Part shown: piece after piece, positions 55,090-63,738 of the stretch
How the letters are laid out: the number at the start of each line of letters is the position of its first letter
Numbering within the stretch: the first letter of the stretch is position 1
Assembly (NCBI RefSeq): GCF_000252995.1
Contig: NC_015761.1
Coordinates: 3,224,001-3,288,000 of the forward strand
Direction of reading: 5' to 3'
Length of the DNA: 64,000 bases
From: Salmonella bongori NCTC 12419
GTDB lineage: Bacteria > Pseudomonadota > Gammaproteobacteria > Enterobacterales > Enterobacteriaceae
Translations under genes and position numbers: made by a program
Notes under the pieces: generated by a model
The model's input: only the letters and a program-made list of their open reading frames with translations
Database searches by the model: none
What the model was told of the DNA's origin: nothing

Positions 55090-56094
55090 ATGAAAAAATT
55101 ACGCCCATTAACAGAAGCCGATGTGACTGCAGAATCGGCTTTTTTTATGCAGCGTCGACAAGTACTGAAAGCGTTAGGCATCAGCGCGGCCGCATTATCT
55201 CTCCCCCCAATGGCGCAGGCTGATCTGTTAAGTTGGTTTAAAGGCAACGATCGTCCGAAAGCGCCAGCCGGTAAACCGCTTGAGTTCAGCCAACCTGCCG
55301 CCTGGCAAAGCCATTTAGCGTTAACGCCAGAAGACAAAGTGACCGGCTACAATAACTTTTATGAGTTTGGTCTCGATAAAGCCGACCCGGCGGCCAATGC
55401 CGGTAGTCTGAAAATCGAACCTTGGACGTTGAAAATCAGCGGTGAAGTCGCGAACCCCGTCACTCTGGATTACGACGATCTTACACATCGTTTCCCGTTA
55501 GAAGAACGTATTTACCGGATGCGCTGCGTCGAAGCATGGTCTATGGTCGTTCCGTGGATTGGCTTCCCTTTATATAAGCTGCTCGCGCAGGCACAGCCCA
55601 CCAGCCAGGCTAAGTATGTGGCGTTCGAAACACTTTACGCGCCGGATGACATGCCTGGACAAAAAGATCGCTTTATTGGTGGCGGACTGAAATATCCTTA
55701 TGTTGAGGGGTTGCGTCTGGATGAAGCTATGCATCCACTTACCCTGATGACCGTCGGCGTATATGGCAAGGCATTACCGCCGCAAAATGGCGCGCCCATT
55801 CGCCTCATCGTTCCGTGGAAGTATGGTTTTAAAGGTATCAAATCTATTGTCAGCATAAAGCTGACCCGCGAACGTCCCCCAACGACCTGGAATCTCTCGG
55901 CTCCGAATGAATATGGTTTTTACGCCAACGTAAACCCGCATGTGGATCATCCTCGCTGGTCACAGGCCACGGAACGTTTTATTGGCTCGGGTGGTATCCT
56001 CGACGTACAAAGACAGCCGACACTGCTGTTTAATGGTTACGCCAATGAGGTCGCTTCGCTGTATCGCGGTCTGAATTTGCGGGAGAATTTTTAA
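55090..56094 (+). CDS. msrP: Protein-methionine-sulfoxide reductase catalytic subunit MsrP
   Basis: A 334-residue periplasmic molybdenum enzyme (YedY) that repairs oxidised methionines. A Tat signal with RRQVLKALGISAAAL (twin arginine) is present, and the molybdenum-ligating cysteine is in YRMRCVEAWSMVVPW. The start is at MKKLRPLTEAD (55090). msrQ begins immediately after the stop. Confidence 0.95.
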   Translation: MKKLRPLTEADVTAESAFFMQRRQVLKALGISAAALSLPPMAQADLLSWFKGNDRPKAPAGKPLEFSQPAAWQSHLALTPEDKVTGYNNFYEFGLDKADPAANAGSLKIEPWTLKISGEVANPVTLDYDDLTHRFPLEERIYRMRCVEAWSMVVPWIGFPLYKLLAQAQPTSQAKYVAFETLYAPDDMPGQKDRFIGGGLKYPYVEGLRLDEAMHPLTLMTVGVYGKALPPQNGAPIRLIVPWKYGFKGIKSIVSIKLTRERPPTTWNLSAPNEYGFYANVNPHVDHPRWSQATERFIGSGGILDVQRQPTLLFNGYANEVASLYRGLNLRENF

Positions 56095-56694
56095 GTGCGT
56101 CTGACAGCAAAACAGATAACCTGGTTAAAAGTTTGCCTGCATCTTGCCGGTTTTTTACCGCTTCTTTGGCTCTTTTGGGCAATAAATCAGGGTGGGCTAA
56201 GCGCAGATCCGGTAAAGGATATCCAGCACTTTACCGGCAGAACCGCGCTCAAATTTTTACTCGCCACCTTGTTGGTCTCGCCGCTGGCGCGCTACGCTAA
56301 ACAGCCATTATTGATACGCACACGGCGCCTGTTGGGTCTATGGTGTTTCACCTGGGCCACGCTGCATTTAACCAGTTACGCTTTGCTGGAGCTGGGGATA
56401 CATAACCTGGCGTTGTTAGGAAGCGAACTGATTTTACGTCCTTATTTGACGCTTGGGATCATCAGTTGGCTGGTGTTATTGGCGCTGGCGTTGACCTCGA
56501 CGCAGTTTGCACAGCGTAAACTGGGAAAACGTTGGCAAACATTGCACAACGCCGTCTATCTTGTCGCCATCCTGACCCCTATACATTACCTGTGGTCAGT
56601 CAAGATTTTATCTCCACAACCGGTCATCTACGCGACATTAGCGTTAGCCCTTTTAGCGTTGCGTTACCGGAAGTTTCGCCTGTGGCGGCGTTAG
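56095..56694 (+). CDS. msrQ: Heme-binding subunit MsrQ
   Basis: A 199-residue membrane b-type cytochrome (YedZ) that gives electrons from the respiratory chain to MsrP. The start is GTG at 56095, directly after the msrP stop. About six helices and heme-binding histidines (QHFTG, ATLHLTSY, LHNAVYLVAILTPIHYLW) are visible. The C-terminus is about 12 residues shorter than E. coli YedZ. Confidence 0.95.
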   Translation: MRLTAKQITWLKVCLHLAGFLPLLWLFWAINQGGLSADPVKDIQHFTGRTALKFLLATLLVSPLARYAKQPLLIRTRRLLGLWCFTWATLHLTSYALLELGIHNLALLGSELILRPYLTLGIISWLVLLALALTSTQFAQRKLGKRWQTLHNAVYLVAILTPIHYLWSVKILSPQPVIYATLALALLALRYRKFRLWRR

Positions 56695-57086
56695 TTTTCT
56701 GAACTGTGCAGTACATTGCAAAACGTAAAACAGAGAATGACCTTTATATGTTAAGGGTTGATTATCTTCCCTGATAAGACCAGTATTTAGCTGCCAATTG
56801 CAACGAAATAGATATAATGTGCGACTTTGCATCTCCCAATAGCGATTTTCGTTCGCAGAAAGGGTGACAATCGAGCAATGAAGGTATATTTTGTTTTTTG
56901 CCCGAAAATGGCAGAAGATAGCCACAGAATGACTGATAAATCATGCATTTCACCTTCGGGCGCTACGGCATAACAGGCAAATCAGAGATGCGCGGTATTT
57001 TACCCGCGGCAGTCATTTACATGCTTTACAGACGGCGCTAAAACGCCTGTCACAATCACACTAAACAAAGAGTACGGAACCCACTC
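56695..57086 (+). promoter_or_regulatory. accBC promoter and long leader
   Basis: A 392-bp gap. TATAAT at 56813-56818 is a strong -10 without a convincing -35 17 bp upstream; it would give a leader of about 260 nt, in line with the long accBC leader of E. coli. No ORF of note is present. Confidence 0.5.
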
Positions 57087-57560
57087 ATGGATATTCGTAA
57101 GATTAAAAAACTGATCGAGCTGGTTGAAGAATCAGGTATCTCCGAACTGGAAATTTCTGAAGGCGAAGAATCTGTTCGCATCAGCCGCACAACGGCAAAC
57201 GCCGGCTTCCCGGTAATGCAGCAGGCTTATGCAGCGCCGATGATGCAGCAACCCGCTCTGTCTAATGCTGTCGCGCCAGCGGCCACTCCAGCAATGGAAG
57301 CGCCTGCGGCTGCAGCGGAAATCAGTGGTCACATCGTACGCTCCCCAATGGTTGGTACTTTCTACCGCACCCCCAGCCCGGACGCGAAAGCGTTCATCGA
57401 AGTGGGCCAGAAAGTGAACGTGGGCGATACCCTGTGCATCGTTGAAGCCATGAAAATGATGAACCAAATCGAAGCAGACAAAGCAGGTACTGTGAAAGCG
57501 ATTCTGGTCGAAAGTGGTCAGCCGGTAGAATTTGACGAGCCACTGGTCGTCATCGAGTAA
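57087..57560 (+). CDS. accB: Biotin carboxyl carrier protein of acetyl-CoA carboxylase
   Basis: A 157-residue carrier. The biotin is attached at Lys123 in EAMKMMNQI. An N-terminal domain (MDIRKIKKLIELVEESG), an Ala/Pro/Met-rich linker (about 45-80) and the biotinyl domain are in family order. accC follows after 10 bp. Confidence 0.98.
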   Translation: MDIRKIKKLIELVEESGISELEISEGEESVRISRTTANAGFPVMQQAYAAPMMQQPALSNAVAPAATPAMEAPAAAAEISGHIVRSPMVGTFYRTPSPDAKAFIEVGQKVNVGDTLCIVEAMKMMNQIEADKAGTVKAILVESGQPVEFDEPLVVIE

Positions 57561-57570
57561 CGAGGCGAAC

Positions 57571-58920
57571 ATGTTGGATAAAATTGTCATCGCCAACCGC
57601 GGCGAGATTGCGCTACGTATTCTTCGTGCCTGTAAAGAACTGGGCATTAAGACCGTCGCTGTGCACTCAAGCGCGGATCGCGATTTAAAACACGTATTGC
57701 TGGCGGATGAGACGGTCTGTATTGGCCCGGCGCCGTCCGTAAAAAGTTATCTGAACATCCCGGCTATCATTAGCGCCGCTGAAATCACCGGCGCGGTGGC
57801 AATCCATCCGGGTTACGGCTTCCTTTCTGAGAACGCTAATTTTGCCGAGCAGGTTGAACGCTCCGGTTTTATCTTTATCGGCCCAAAAGCGGATACCATC
57901 CGCCTGATGGGCGATAAAGTGTCCGCGATCACTGCCATGAAAAAAGCCGGCGTGCCGACAGTACCAGGCTCCGACGGCCCGTTGGGCGACGATATGAATG
58001 CGAACCGTGCTCATGCCAAACGAATTGGCTATCCGGTGATCATCAAAGCGTCCGGCGGCGGCGGCGGTCGGGGTATGCGCGTCGTTCGTAGCGATGCCGA
58101 GCTGGCGCAAGCCATCTCCATGACGAAAGCAGAAGCGAAAGCTGCTTTTAACAACGACATGGTGTACATGGAAAAATATCTGGAAAATCCTCGCCACATC
58201 GAGATCCAGGTATTGGCTGACGGTCAGGGCAACGCTATCTATCTGGCGGAACGTGACTGCTCCATGCAACGCCGCCACCAGAAAGTCGTTGAAGAAGCGC
58301 CAGCACCGGGTATTACGCCGGAACTGCGTCGCTACATCGGCGAACGCTGCGCGAAAGCGTGTGTGGACATCGGCTATCGTGGCGCAGGCACGTTCGAATT
58401 CCTGTTCGAAAACGGCGAGTTCTATTTCATCGAAATGAACACCCGTATTCAGGTTGAACACCCGGTAACAGAAATGATTACCGGCGTTGATTTGATCAAA
58501 GAGCAGCTGCGCATCGCTGCCGGTCAGCCACTGTCTATTAAGCAGGAAGAAGTAGTGGTTCGCGGCCATGCAGTAGAATGCCGTATCAACGCCGAAGATC
58601 CGAACACCTTCCTGCCAAGCCCGGGTAAAATCACACGCTTCCATGCGCCTGGCGGCTTTGGCGTTCGTTGGGAATCACATATCTACGCGGGCTACACGGT
58701 ACCGCCTTATTATGATTCCATGATCGGCAAACTCATCTGCTACGGTGAAAACCGTGACGTGGCGATTGCCCGTATGAAAAATGCTCTGCAGGAGCTGATT
58801 ATCGACGGTATTAAAACTAATATCGACCTTCAGACCCGCATCATGAATGACGAGCACTTCCAGCACGGTGGAACTAACATCCACTATCTGGAGAAAAAAC
58901 TCGGGTTACAGGAAAAGTAA
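57571..58920 (+). CDS. accC: Biotin carboxylase subunit of acetyl-CoA carboxylase
   Basis: A 449-residue ATP-grasp enzyme that carboxylates biotin on AccB, the first committed step of fatty acid synthesis. The glycine loop KASGGGGGRGMR, the MNTRIQVEHPVTE catalytic block and the start MLDKIVIANRGEIALR are visible. The true start is 57571; the frame upstream overlaps accB. Confidence 0.98.
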   Translation: MLDKIVIANRGEIALRILRACKELGIKTVAVHSSADRDLKHVLLADETVCIGPAPSVKSYLNIPAIISAAEITGAVAIHPGYGFLSENANFAEQVERSGFIFIGPKADTIRLMGDKVSAITAMKKAGVPTVPGSDGPLGDDMNANRAHAKRIGYPVIIKASGGGGGRGMRVVRSDAELAQAISMTKAEAKAAFNNDMVYMEKYLENPRHIEIQVLADGQGNAIYLAERDCSMQRRHQKVVEEAPAPGITPELRRYIGERCAKACVDIGYRGAGTFEFLFENGEFYFIEMNTRIQVEHPVTEMITGVDLIKEQLRIAAGQPLSIKQEEVVVRGHAVECRINAEDPNTFLPSPGKITRFHAPGGFGVRWESHIYAGYTVPPYYDSMIGKLICYGENRDVAIARMKNALQELIIDGIKTNIDLQTRIMNDEHFQHGGTNIHYLEKKLGLQEK

Positions 58921-58935
58921 TCGCCCATTACTCTT

Positions 58936-58966
58936 AAAAGGCCGGTTAATCCGGCCTTTTTTATTT
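58936..58966 (+). terminator. accBC terminator
   Basis: AAAAGGCCGG, loop TTAAT, CCGGCCTTTT, then TTATT: an intrinsic terminator 15 bp after accC. Confidence 0.93.
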
Positions 58967-59028
58967 CTGGGGGTAGCGATGCCCCATCATGTACAATTCC
59001 TGCTTTCTTCATCCGCAAGGGACAAAAA

Positions 59029-59271
59029 ATGGACGCTCGTTTTGTTCAGGCCCATAAAGAGGCGCGCTGGGCGCTGTGGCTGACCCTTTTCTATCTGGCG
59101 GCATGGTTAGTGGCTGCTTACTTACCAGGAAACTCGCCGGGTATTACCGGCCTGCCACACTGGTTCGAAATGGCCTGTCTACTCACGCCGCTGATATTTA
59201 TTTTGCTGTGCTGGGCGATGGTGAAATTTATTTATCGCGATATTCCGCTGGAGGATGACGATGCAGCTTGA
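59029..59271 (+). CDS. yhdT: Small membrane protein YhdT (DUF997)
   Basis: An 80-residue inner-membrane protein with two hydrophobic helices (about 15-34 and 47-68) and an acidic C-terminus. Its function is unknown. It precedes panF in enterobacteria, and its stop overlaps panF by 11 bp, suggesting translational coupling and perhaps a role with the symporter. Confidence 0.93.
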   Translation: MDARFVQAHKEARWALWLTLFYLAAWLVAAYLPGNSPGITGLPHWFEMACLLTPLIFILLCWAMVKFIYRDIPLEDDDAA

Positions 59272-60712
59272 GGTCATTCTGCCGCTGGTTGCCTATCTGA
59301 TCGTGGTGTTCGGCGTTTCAGTTTACGCCATGCGTAAACGTACTGCCGGTACTTTTTTAAACGAATATTTTCTCGGCAGCCGTTCAATGGGCGGGCTCGT
59401 GCTCGCAATGACGCTGACCGCCACTTATATCAGCGCCAGTTCATTTATCGGCGGTCCCGGCGCGGCTTATAAATATGGTTTGGGCTGGGTCTTGCTGGCG
59501 ATGATTCAGCTTCCCGCCGTCTGGCTTTCCCTGGGTATTCTGGGTAAAAAATTCGCCATCCTGGCGCGCCGTTATAACGCCGTCACCCTTAACGATATGC
59601 TCTTTGCCCGCTACCAAAGCCGTCTGTTGGTATGGCTGGCAAGCCTGAGCCTGCTGGTGGCGTTTATTGGCGCAATGACCGTGCAATTTATCGGCGGTGC
59701 GCGGCTGCTGGAAACGGCGGCAGGCATTCCCTACGAAACCGGTCTGCTGATATTTGGTGTCAGTATTGCCCTCTACACCGCGTTTGGCGGCTTTCGCGCC
59801 AGCGTACTGAACGATACGCTGCAGGGCATGGTCATGCTGATTGGCACGATAGTGCTGCTGGTGGGCGTGGTCCATGCGGCGGGCGGTTTAGGGCAGGCCG
59901 TTGAAACATTGCACACCCTCGACCCCAGACTGGTGACGCCACAAGGCGCCGAGGACATACTTTCTCCTGCCTTTATGGCCTCTTTTTGGGTGCTGGTCTG
60001 TTTTGGCGTGATTGGTCTGCCGCATACGGCGGTACGCTGTATCTCCTATAAAGACAGTAAAGCGGTACACCGGGGTATTATTATTGGTACGATTGTCGTG
60101 GCGATTTTAATGTTTGGGATGCACCTTGCAGGTGCGCTGGGCCGTGCGGTACTTCCAGACCTGACGGTACCGGATCTGGTAATCCCCACCCTGATGGTAA
60201 AAGTCTTGCCGCCGTTTGCCGCCGGGATCTTCCTTGCTGCGCCAATGGCAGCGATCATGTCGACAATTAACGCACAATTATTGCAAAGTTCCGCGACGAT
60301 CATTAAAGATCTCTATCTTAATCTGCGCCCCGAGCAGCTGCAAAATGAGCTCCGGCTGAAGCGTATGTCAGCAGCGATCACCTTGCTGTTAGGCGCTCTG
60401 TTATTGCTGGCCGCCTGGAAACCGCCAGAGATGATTATTTGGTTAAATCTACTGGCGTTTGGCGGACTGGAAGCGGTGTTTTTATGGCCGCTGGTATTGG
60501 GCCTTTACTGGGAGCGGGCAAACGCAGTAGGCGCGTTAAGCGCCATGATTGTCGGCGGCGTGCTATATGCCCTGCTTGCCACATTTAATATTCAGTATCT
60601 GGGCTTTCATCCGATTGTCCCTTCGTTACTGCTAAGTTTATTGGCTTTTCTGATCGGAAACCGATTCGGTTCCTCCGCTCCGCAAAAAGCCGTATTGTCT
60701 ACTGATAAATAA
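59261..60712 (+). CDS. panF: Sodium/pantothenate symporter PanF
   Basis: A 483-residue sodium:solute symporter family protein with about 12-13 helices importing pantothenate. SSS motifs include the FLGSRSMGGLVLAMTLTATYISASSFIGG segment (in part) and GLPHTAVRCISYKD. The start at MQLEVILP (59261) matches E. coli. prmA follows after 11 bp. Confidence 0.97.
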   Translation: MQLEVILPLVAYLIVVFGVSVYAMRKRTAGTFLNEYFLGSRSMGGLVLAMTLTATYISASSFIGGPGAAYKYGLGWVLLAMIQLPAVWLSLGILGKKFAILARRYNAVTLNDMLFARYQSRLLVWLASLSLLVAFIGAMTVQFIGGARLLETAAGIPYETGLLIFGVSIALYTAFGGFRASVLNDTLQGMVMLIGTIVLLVGVVHAAGGLGQAVETLHTLDPRLVTPQGAEDILSPAFMASFWVLVCFGVIGLPHTAVRCISYKDSKAVHRGIIIGTIVVAILMFGMHLAGALGRAVLPDLTVPDLVIPTLMVKVLPPFAAGIFLAAPMAAIMSTINAQLLQSSATIIKDLYLNLRPEQLQNELRLKRMSAAITLLLGALLLLAAWKPPEMIIWLNLLAFGGLEAVFLWPLVLGLYWERANAVGALSAMIVGGVLYALLATFNIQYLGFHPIVPSLLLSLLAFLIGNRFGSSAPQKAVLSTDK

Positions 60713-60723
60713 AGAGTTTTGCC

Positions 60724-61605
60724 ATGCCATGGATCCAATTGAAACTGAATACCACCGGCGCGAATGCTGAAGAACTGAGTGATGCGTTGATGGAAGCCGG
60801 CGCCGTTTCTATCACCTTTCAGGACACGCACGATACGCCGGTTTTTGAGCCGTTGCCGGGCGAAACCCGTCTGTGGGGCGATACGGACGTGATCGGCCTG
60901 TTTGACGCTGAAACCGACATGAAAGACGTTGTCGCTATTCTACAACAGCATCCACTCCTGGGTACCGGATTCGCCCACAAAATCGAACAGCTGGAAGATA
61001 AAGACTGGGAACGCGAATGGATGGACAACTTCCACCCGATGCGTTTTGGCGAGCGTCTATGGATCTGCCCCAGTTGGCGCGATATCCCGGACGAGAATGC
61101 GGTGAACGTCATGCTGGATCCGGGTCTGGCGTTTGGTACGGGTACGCATCCAACGACATCTTTATGCCTGCAATGGCTGGATGGGCTCGATCTTAACGGC
61201 AAAACCGTGATCGACTTTGGCTGCGGTTCCGGCATTCTGGCGATTGCCGCATTAAAACTGGGAGCGGCAAAAGCGATTGGTATTGATATCGATCCACAGG
61301 CTATCCAGGCCAGCCGCGATAATGCCGAACGCAACGGCGTATCTGATAAGCTGGAACTGTACCTCCCGCAAGACCAGCCAGACGCCATGAAAGCCGACGT
61401 GGTGGTTGCTAACATCCTGGCAGGCCCGTTACGGGAGCTGGCGCCGTTAATCAGCGTACTGCCCGTTGAAGGCGGTCTACTGGGCCTTTCCGGTATCCTT
61501 GCCAGCCAGGCTGAAAGCGTCTGCGACGCTTACGCTGAGCTTTTTACTCTCGACCCGGTCGTCGAGAAAGAAGAGTGGTGCCGGATTACTGGCCATAGGA
61601 AATAA
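60724..61605 (+). CDS. prmA: Ribosomal protein L11 methyltransferase PrmA
   Basis: A 293-residue SAM-dependent enzyme that trimethylates L11. An N-terminal L11-recognition domain (to about 60) is linked to the Rossmann methyltransferase with TVIDFGCGSGILAIAAL and VVVANILAGPL. The length equals E. coli PrmA. Confidence 0.97.
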   Translation: MPWIQLKLNTTGANAEELSDALMEAGAVSITFQDTHDTPVFEPLPGETRLWGDTDVIGLFDAETDMKDVVAILQQHPLLGTGFAHKIEQLEDKDWEREWMDNFHPMRFGERLWICPSWRDIPDENAVNVMLDPGLAFGTGTHPTTSLCLQWLDGLDLNGKTVIDFGCGSGILAIAALKLGAAKAIGIDIDPQAIQASRDNAERNGVSDKLELYLPQDQPDAMKADVVVANILAGPLRELAPLISVLPVEGGLLGLSGILASQAESVCDAYAELFTLDPVVEKEEWCRITGHRK

Positions 61606-61613
61606 CTCTTGTC

Positions 61614-61641
61614 TGCGTGGTCGCCTGACCACGCATTTCTC
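61614..61641 (+). terminator. prmA terminator
   Basis: TGCGTGGTC (61614-61622), loop GCCT, GACCACGCA (61627-61635), then TTTCT: a strong stem with a modest T-run. Confidence 0.8.
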
Positions 61642-61742
61642 CCCCAAATTCGCCTTAACGCATTTCAGCCTCTTCGATATAATATTATTTAATTTATTGA
61701 TTTATATAATAAATTTTCTAATTAAATTCATCGGATGAATGC

Positions 61743-62435
61743 ATGAAATCACGTCTTTGTACCTCAACGCTACTCGCGTTCTTTTTGCTCCCCATCTCCG
61801 TATTTGCTGGCGACCAGGAAGAGGAGCATCAACTTTGCCAGACTGATATCAACCAACCGCCTGGCGATATCCGCTCTGTGTCTGAAGCCCACGTCTCGCA
61901 GCTGGAAGTTCAGTATATTGATAGCCCCTCCGAATTAGTTAATAACGGTCTAACTCTTCTGGCAAGCATGAGGAGCTTTACCGCCAATACTCTCCGTCTG
62001 GATGATCAGCTATATACGCTGGAAGAGTTCCACTTCCATGCCCCGGCTGAAAATACGATTGATGGAAAACGCTACGACATGGAGTTACACCTGATGCATC
62101 GGAACTCGAAAGGCGAACTTGCCGTTGTCGTGGTAATGTTTACAGAAGGCGCGCCCAATAAAGCCCTCGAGGGCTTGTGGCAATCCATCCCTTCTGTATT
62201 AGAAAAGCGCGCGACGTTATTTGCGCCAGTGGATATCAATCTGCTGTTACCGGTGGACAAAACATACTGGCGTCTTAACGGGTCACCATCCTCACCTTCC
62301 TGCTTAGAAAATGCTGTCTGGGTTGTTCTACAACATCCCCTAACGCTCTCTCCAGCACAACTGGAAAAATTTACGCTCACTGTTCATAACCATGAAAGTA
62401 CGGTAGCGGCCCTTTCGACCGGCACAACAAGATAG
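61743..62435 (+). CDS. Atypical periplasmic alpha-carbonic anhydrase
   Basis: A 230-residue secreted protein of the alpha-carbonic anhydrase family. Signal peptide of about 22 residues (cleavage after SVFA). Zinc ligands His97, His99 and His116 (FHFHAPAE ... ELH) are intact, and Cys32/Cys187 can form the family disulfide. Departures: the N-terminal WGY...W segment and the proton-shuttle His are absent, KNQSPIDI is replaced by INQPPGDI, the usual Gln before HFH is Glu95, and GSLTTPPC is GSPSSPSC, so the catalytic Thr199 position is Ser183. Activity may be weak or altered. It stands alone with an AT-rich promoter region and is absent at this place in E. coli K-12, suggesting acquisition. Confidence 0.88.
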   Translation: MKSRLCTSTLLAFFLLPISVFAGDQEEEHQLCQTDINQPPGDIRSVSEAHVSQLEVQYIDSPSELVNNGLTLLASMRSFTANTLRLDDQLYTLEEFHFHAPAENTIDGKRYDMELHLMHRNSKGELAVVVVMFTEGAPNKALEGLWQSIPSVLEKRATLFAPVDINLLLPVDKTYWRLNGSPSSPSCLENAVWVVLQHPLTLSPAQLEKFTLTVHNHESTVAALSTGTTR

Positions 62436-62747
62436 CGATCTTGTTCTAAAATGAGACGCAGATCCCATTCATTTGGGATAATCTGCTTATAAAAAAAGCA
62501 GATTATCCCGTTTATCCCTTTCCCGGTTGAAGAAATAGAGAGAAGTTACGGGAATTTGTAAGCGCGTACAAAAGCGACAGCACTAAATAACTGACTGATT
62601 TTATTAAATTATAAATTTATTTTGCTGTTTTTAAACACGATTCATTGATCTACAACAGTGGATTGTTCAAAGTTTGGCCTTTCATCTCGTGCAAAAAATG
62701 CGTAATATACGCCGCCTTGCAGTCACAGTATGGTCATTTCTTAACTC
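62436..62747 (+). promoter_or_regulatory. dusB-fis promoter region
   Basis: A 312-bp gap. After the hairpin at 62475-62509 comes AT-rich sequence, then the dusB-fis promoter: TAATAT (62703-62708) with TTTCAT (62680-62685) 17 bp upstream, and a GC-rich ACGCCGCC discriminator. In E. coli this promoter is Fis- and CRP-regulated and under stringent control; the discriminator fits that. Confidence 0.75.
62475..62509 (+). terminator. Long hairpin after the carbonic anhydrase gene
   Basis: GGGATAATCTGC (62475-62486) and GCAGATTATCCC (62498-62509) form a perfect 12-bp stem with an A-rich 11-base loop. No long T-run follows on the plus strand. It may end or stabilise the carbonic anhydrase mRNA. Confidence 0.6.
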
Positions 62748-63713
62748 ATGCGCATCGGACAATATCAGCTCAGAAATCGCCTGATCGCAGCGCCTATGGC
62801 TGGCATCACTGACAGACCTTTTCGGACGCTGTGCTACGAGATGGGAGCAGGATTGACGGTATCGGAGATGATGTCTTCTAACCCGCAGGTTTGGGAAAGC
62901 GACAAATCTCGTTTACGAATGGTGCACATTGATGAGCCAGGCGTTCGCACGGTGCAAATTGCCGGCGGTTCCCCGGTTGAGATGGCTGATGCTGCACGTA
63001 TTAACGTGGAAAGCGGCGCCCAAATTATTGATATCAATATGGGGTGCCCGGCGAAAAAAGTGAATCGTAAGCTCGCAGGTTCAGCCCTCTTGCAGTACCC
63101 GGATTTAGTAAAGTCTATACTAACCGAGGTCGTAAACGCAGTGGACGTTCCCGTGACTCTCAAGATTCGCACCGGCTGGGCGCCGGAACACCGTAACTGC
63201 GTAGAAATTGCCCAACTGGCTGAAGATTGTGGTATTCAGGCTCTGACCATTCATGGCCGCACGCGCGCCTGTTTGTTCAACGGAGACGCTGAATACGACA
63301 GTATTCGGGCAGTTAAGCAGAAAGTTTCCATTCCGATTATCGCGAATGGCGACATTACTAACCCGCATAAAGCCAGAGCTGTTCTCGACTATACAGGGGC
63401 GGATGCCCTGATGATAGGCCGCGCAGCTCAGGGAAGACCCTGGATCTTTCGGGAAATCCAGCATTATCTGGACACTGGGGAGCTGCTCCCGCCGCTGCCG
63501 CTGGTAGAGGTGAAGCGCTTGCTTTGCGCGCATGTTCGGGAACTGCATGACTTTTATGGTCAGGCAAAAGGGTACCGAATTGCACGTAAACACGTCTCCT
63601 GGTATCTCCAGGAGCACGCTCCAAATGACCAGTTTCGGCGCACATTCAACGCTATTGAGGACGCCAGCGAACAGCTGGAGGCGTTGGAGGCATACTTCGA
63701 AAATTTTGCGTAA
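62748..63713 (+). CDS. dusB: tRNA-dihydrouridine synthase DusB
   Basis: A 321-residue FMN flavoenzyme that reduces uridine 17 in tRNA. A TIM barrel with APMAGITDRPFR, catalytic Cys100 in NMGCPAKKVN and the FMN block GADALMIGRAAQGRPW is followed by a helical RNA-binding domain. First gene of the dusB-fis operon; the start has little ribosome-binding sequence and follows the promoter closely, as in E. coli. Confidence 0.97.
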   Translation: MRIGQYQLRNRLIAAPMAGITDRPFRTLCYEMGAGLTVSEMMSSNPQVWESDKSRLRMVHIDEPGVRTVQIAGGSPVEMADAARINVESGAQIIDINMGCPAKKVNRKLAGSALLQYPDLVKSILTEVVNAVDVPVTLKIRTGWAPEHRNCVEIAQLAEDCGIQALTIHGRTRACLFNGDAEYDSIRAVKQKVSIPIIANGDITNPHKARAVLDYTGADALMIGRAAQGRPWIFREIQHYLDTGELLPPLPLVEVKRLLCAHVRELHDFYGQAKGYRIARKHVSWYLQEHAPNDQFRRTFNAIEDASEQLEALEAYFENFA

Positions 63714-63738
63714 ACAGAAATAAAGAGCTGACAGAACT

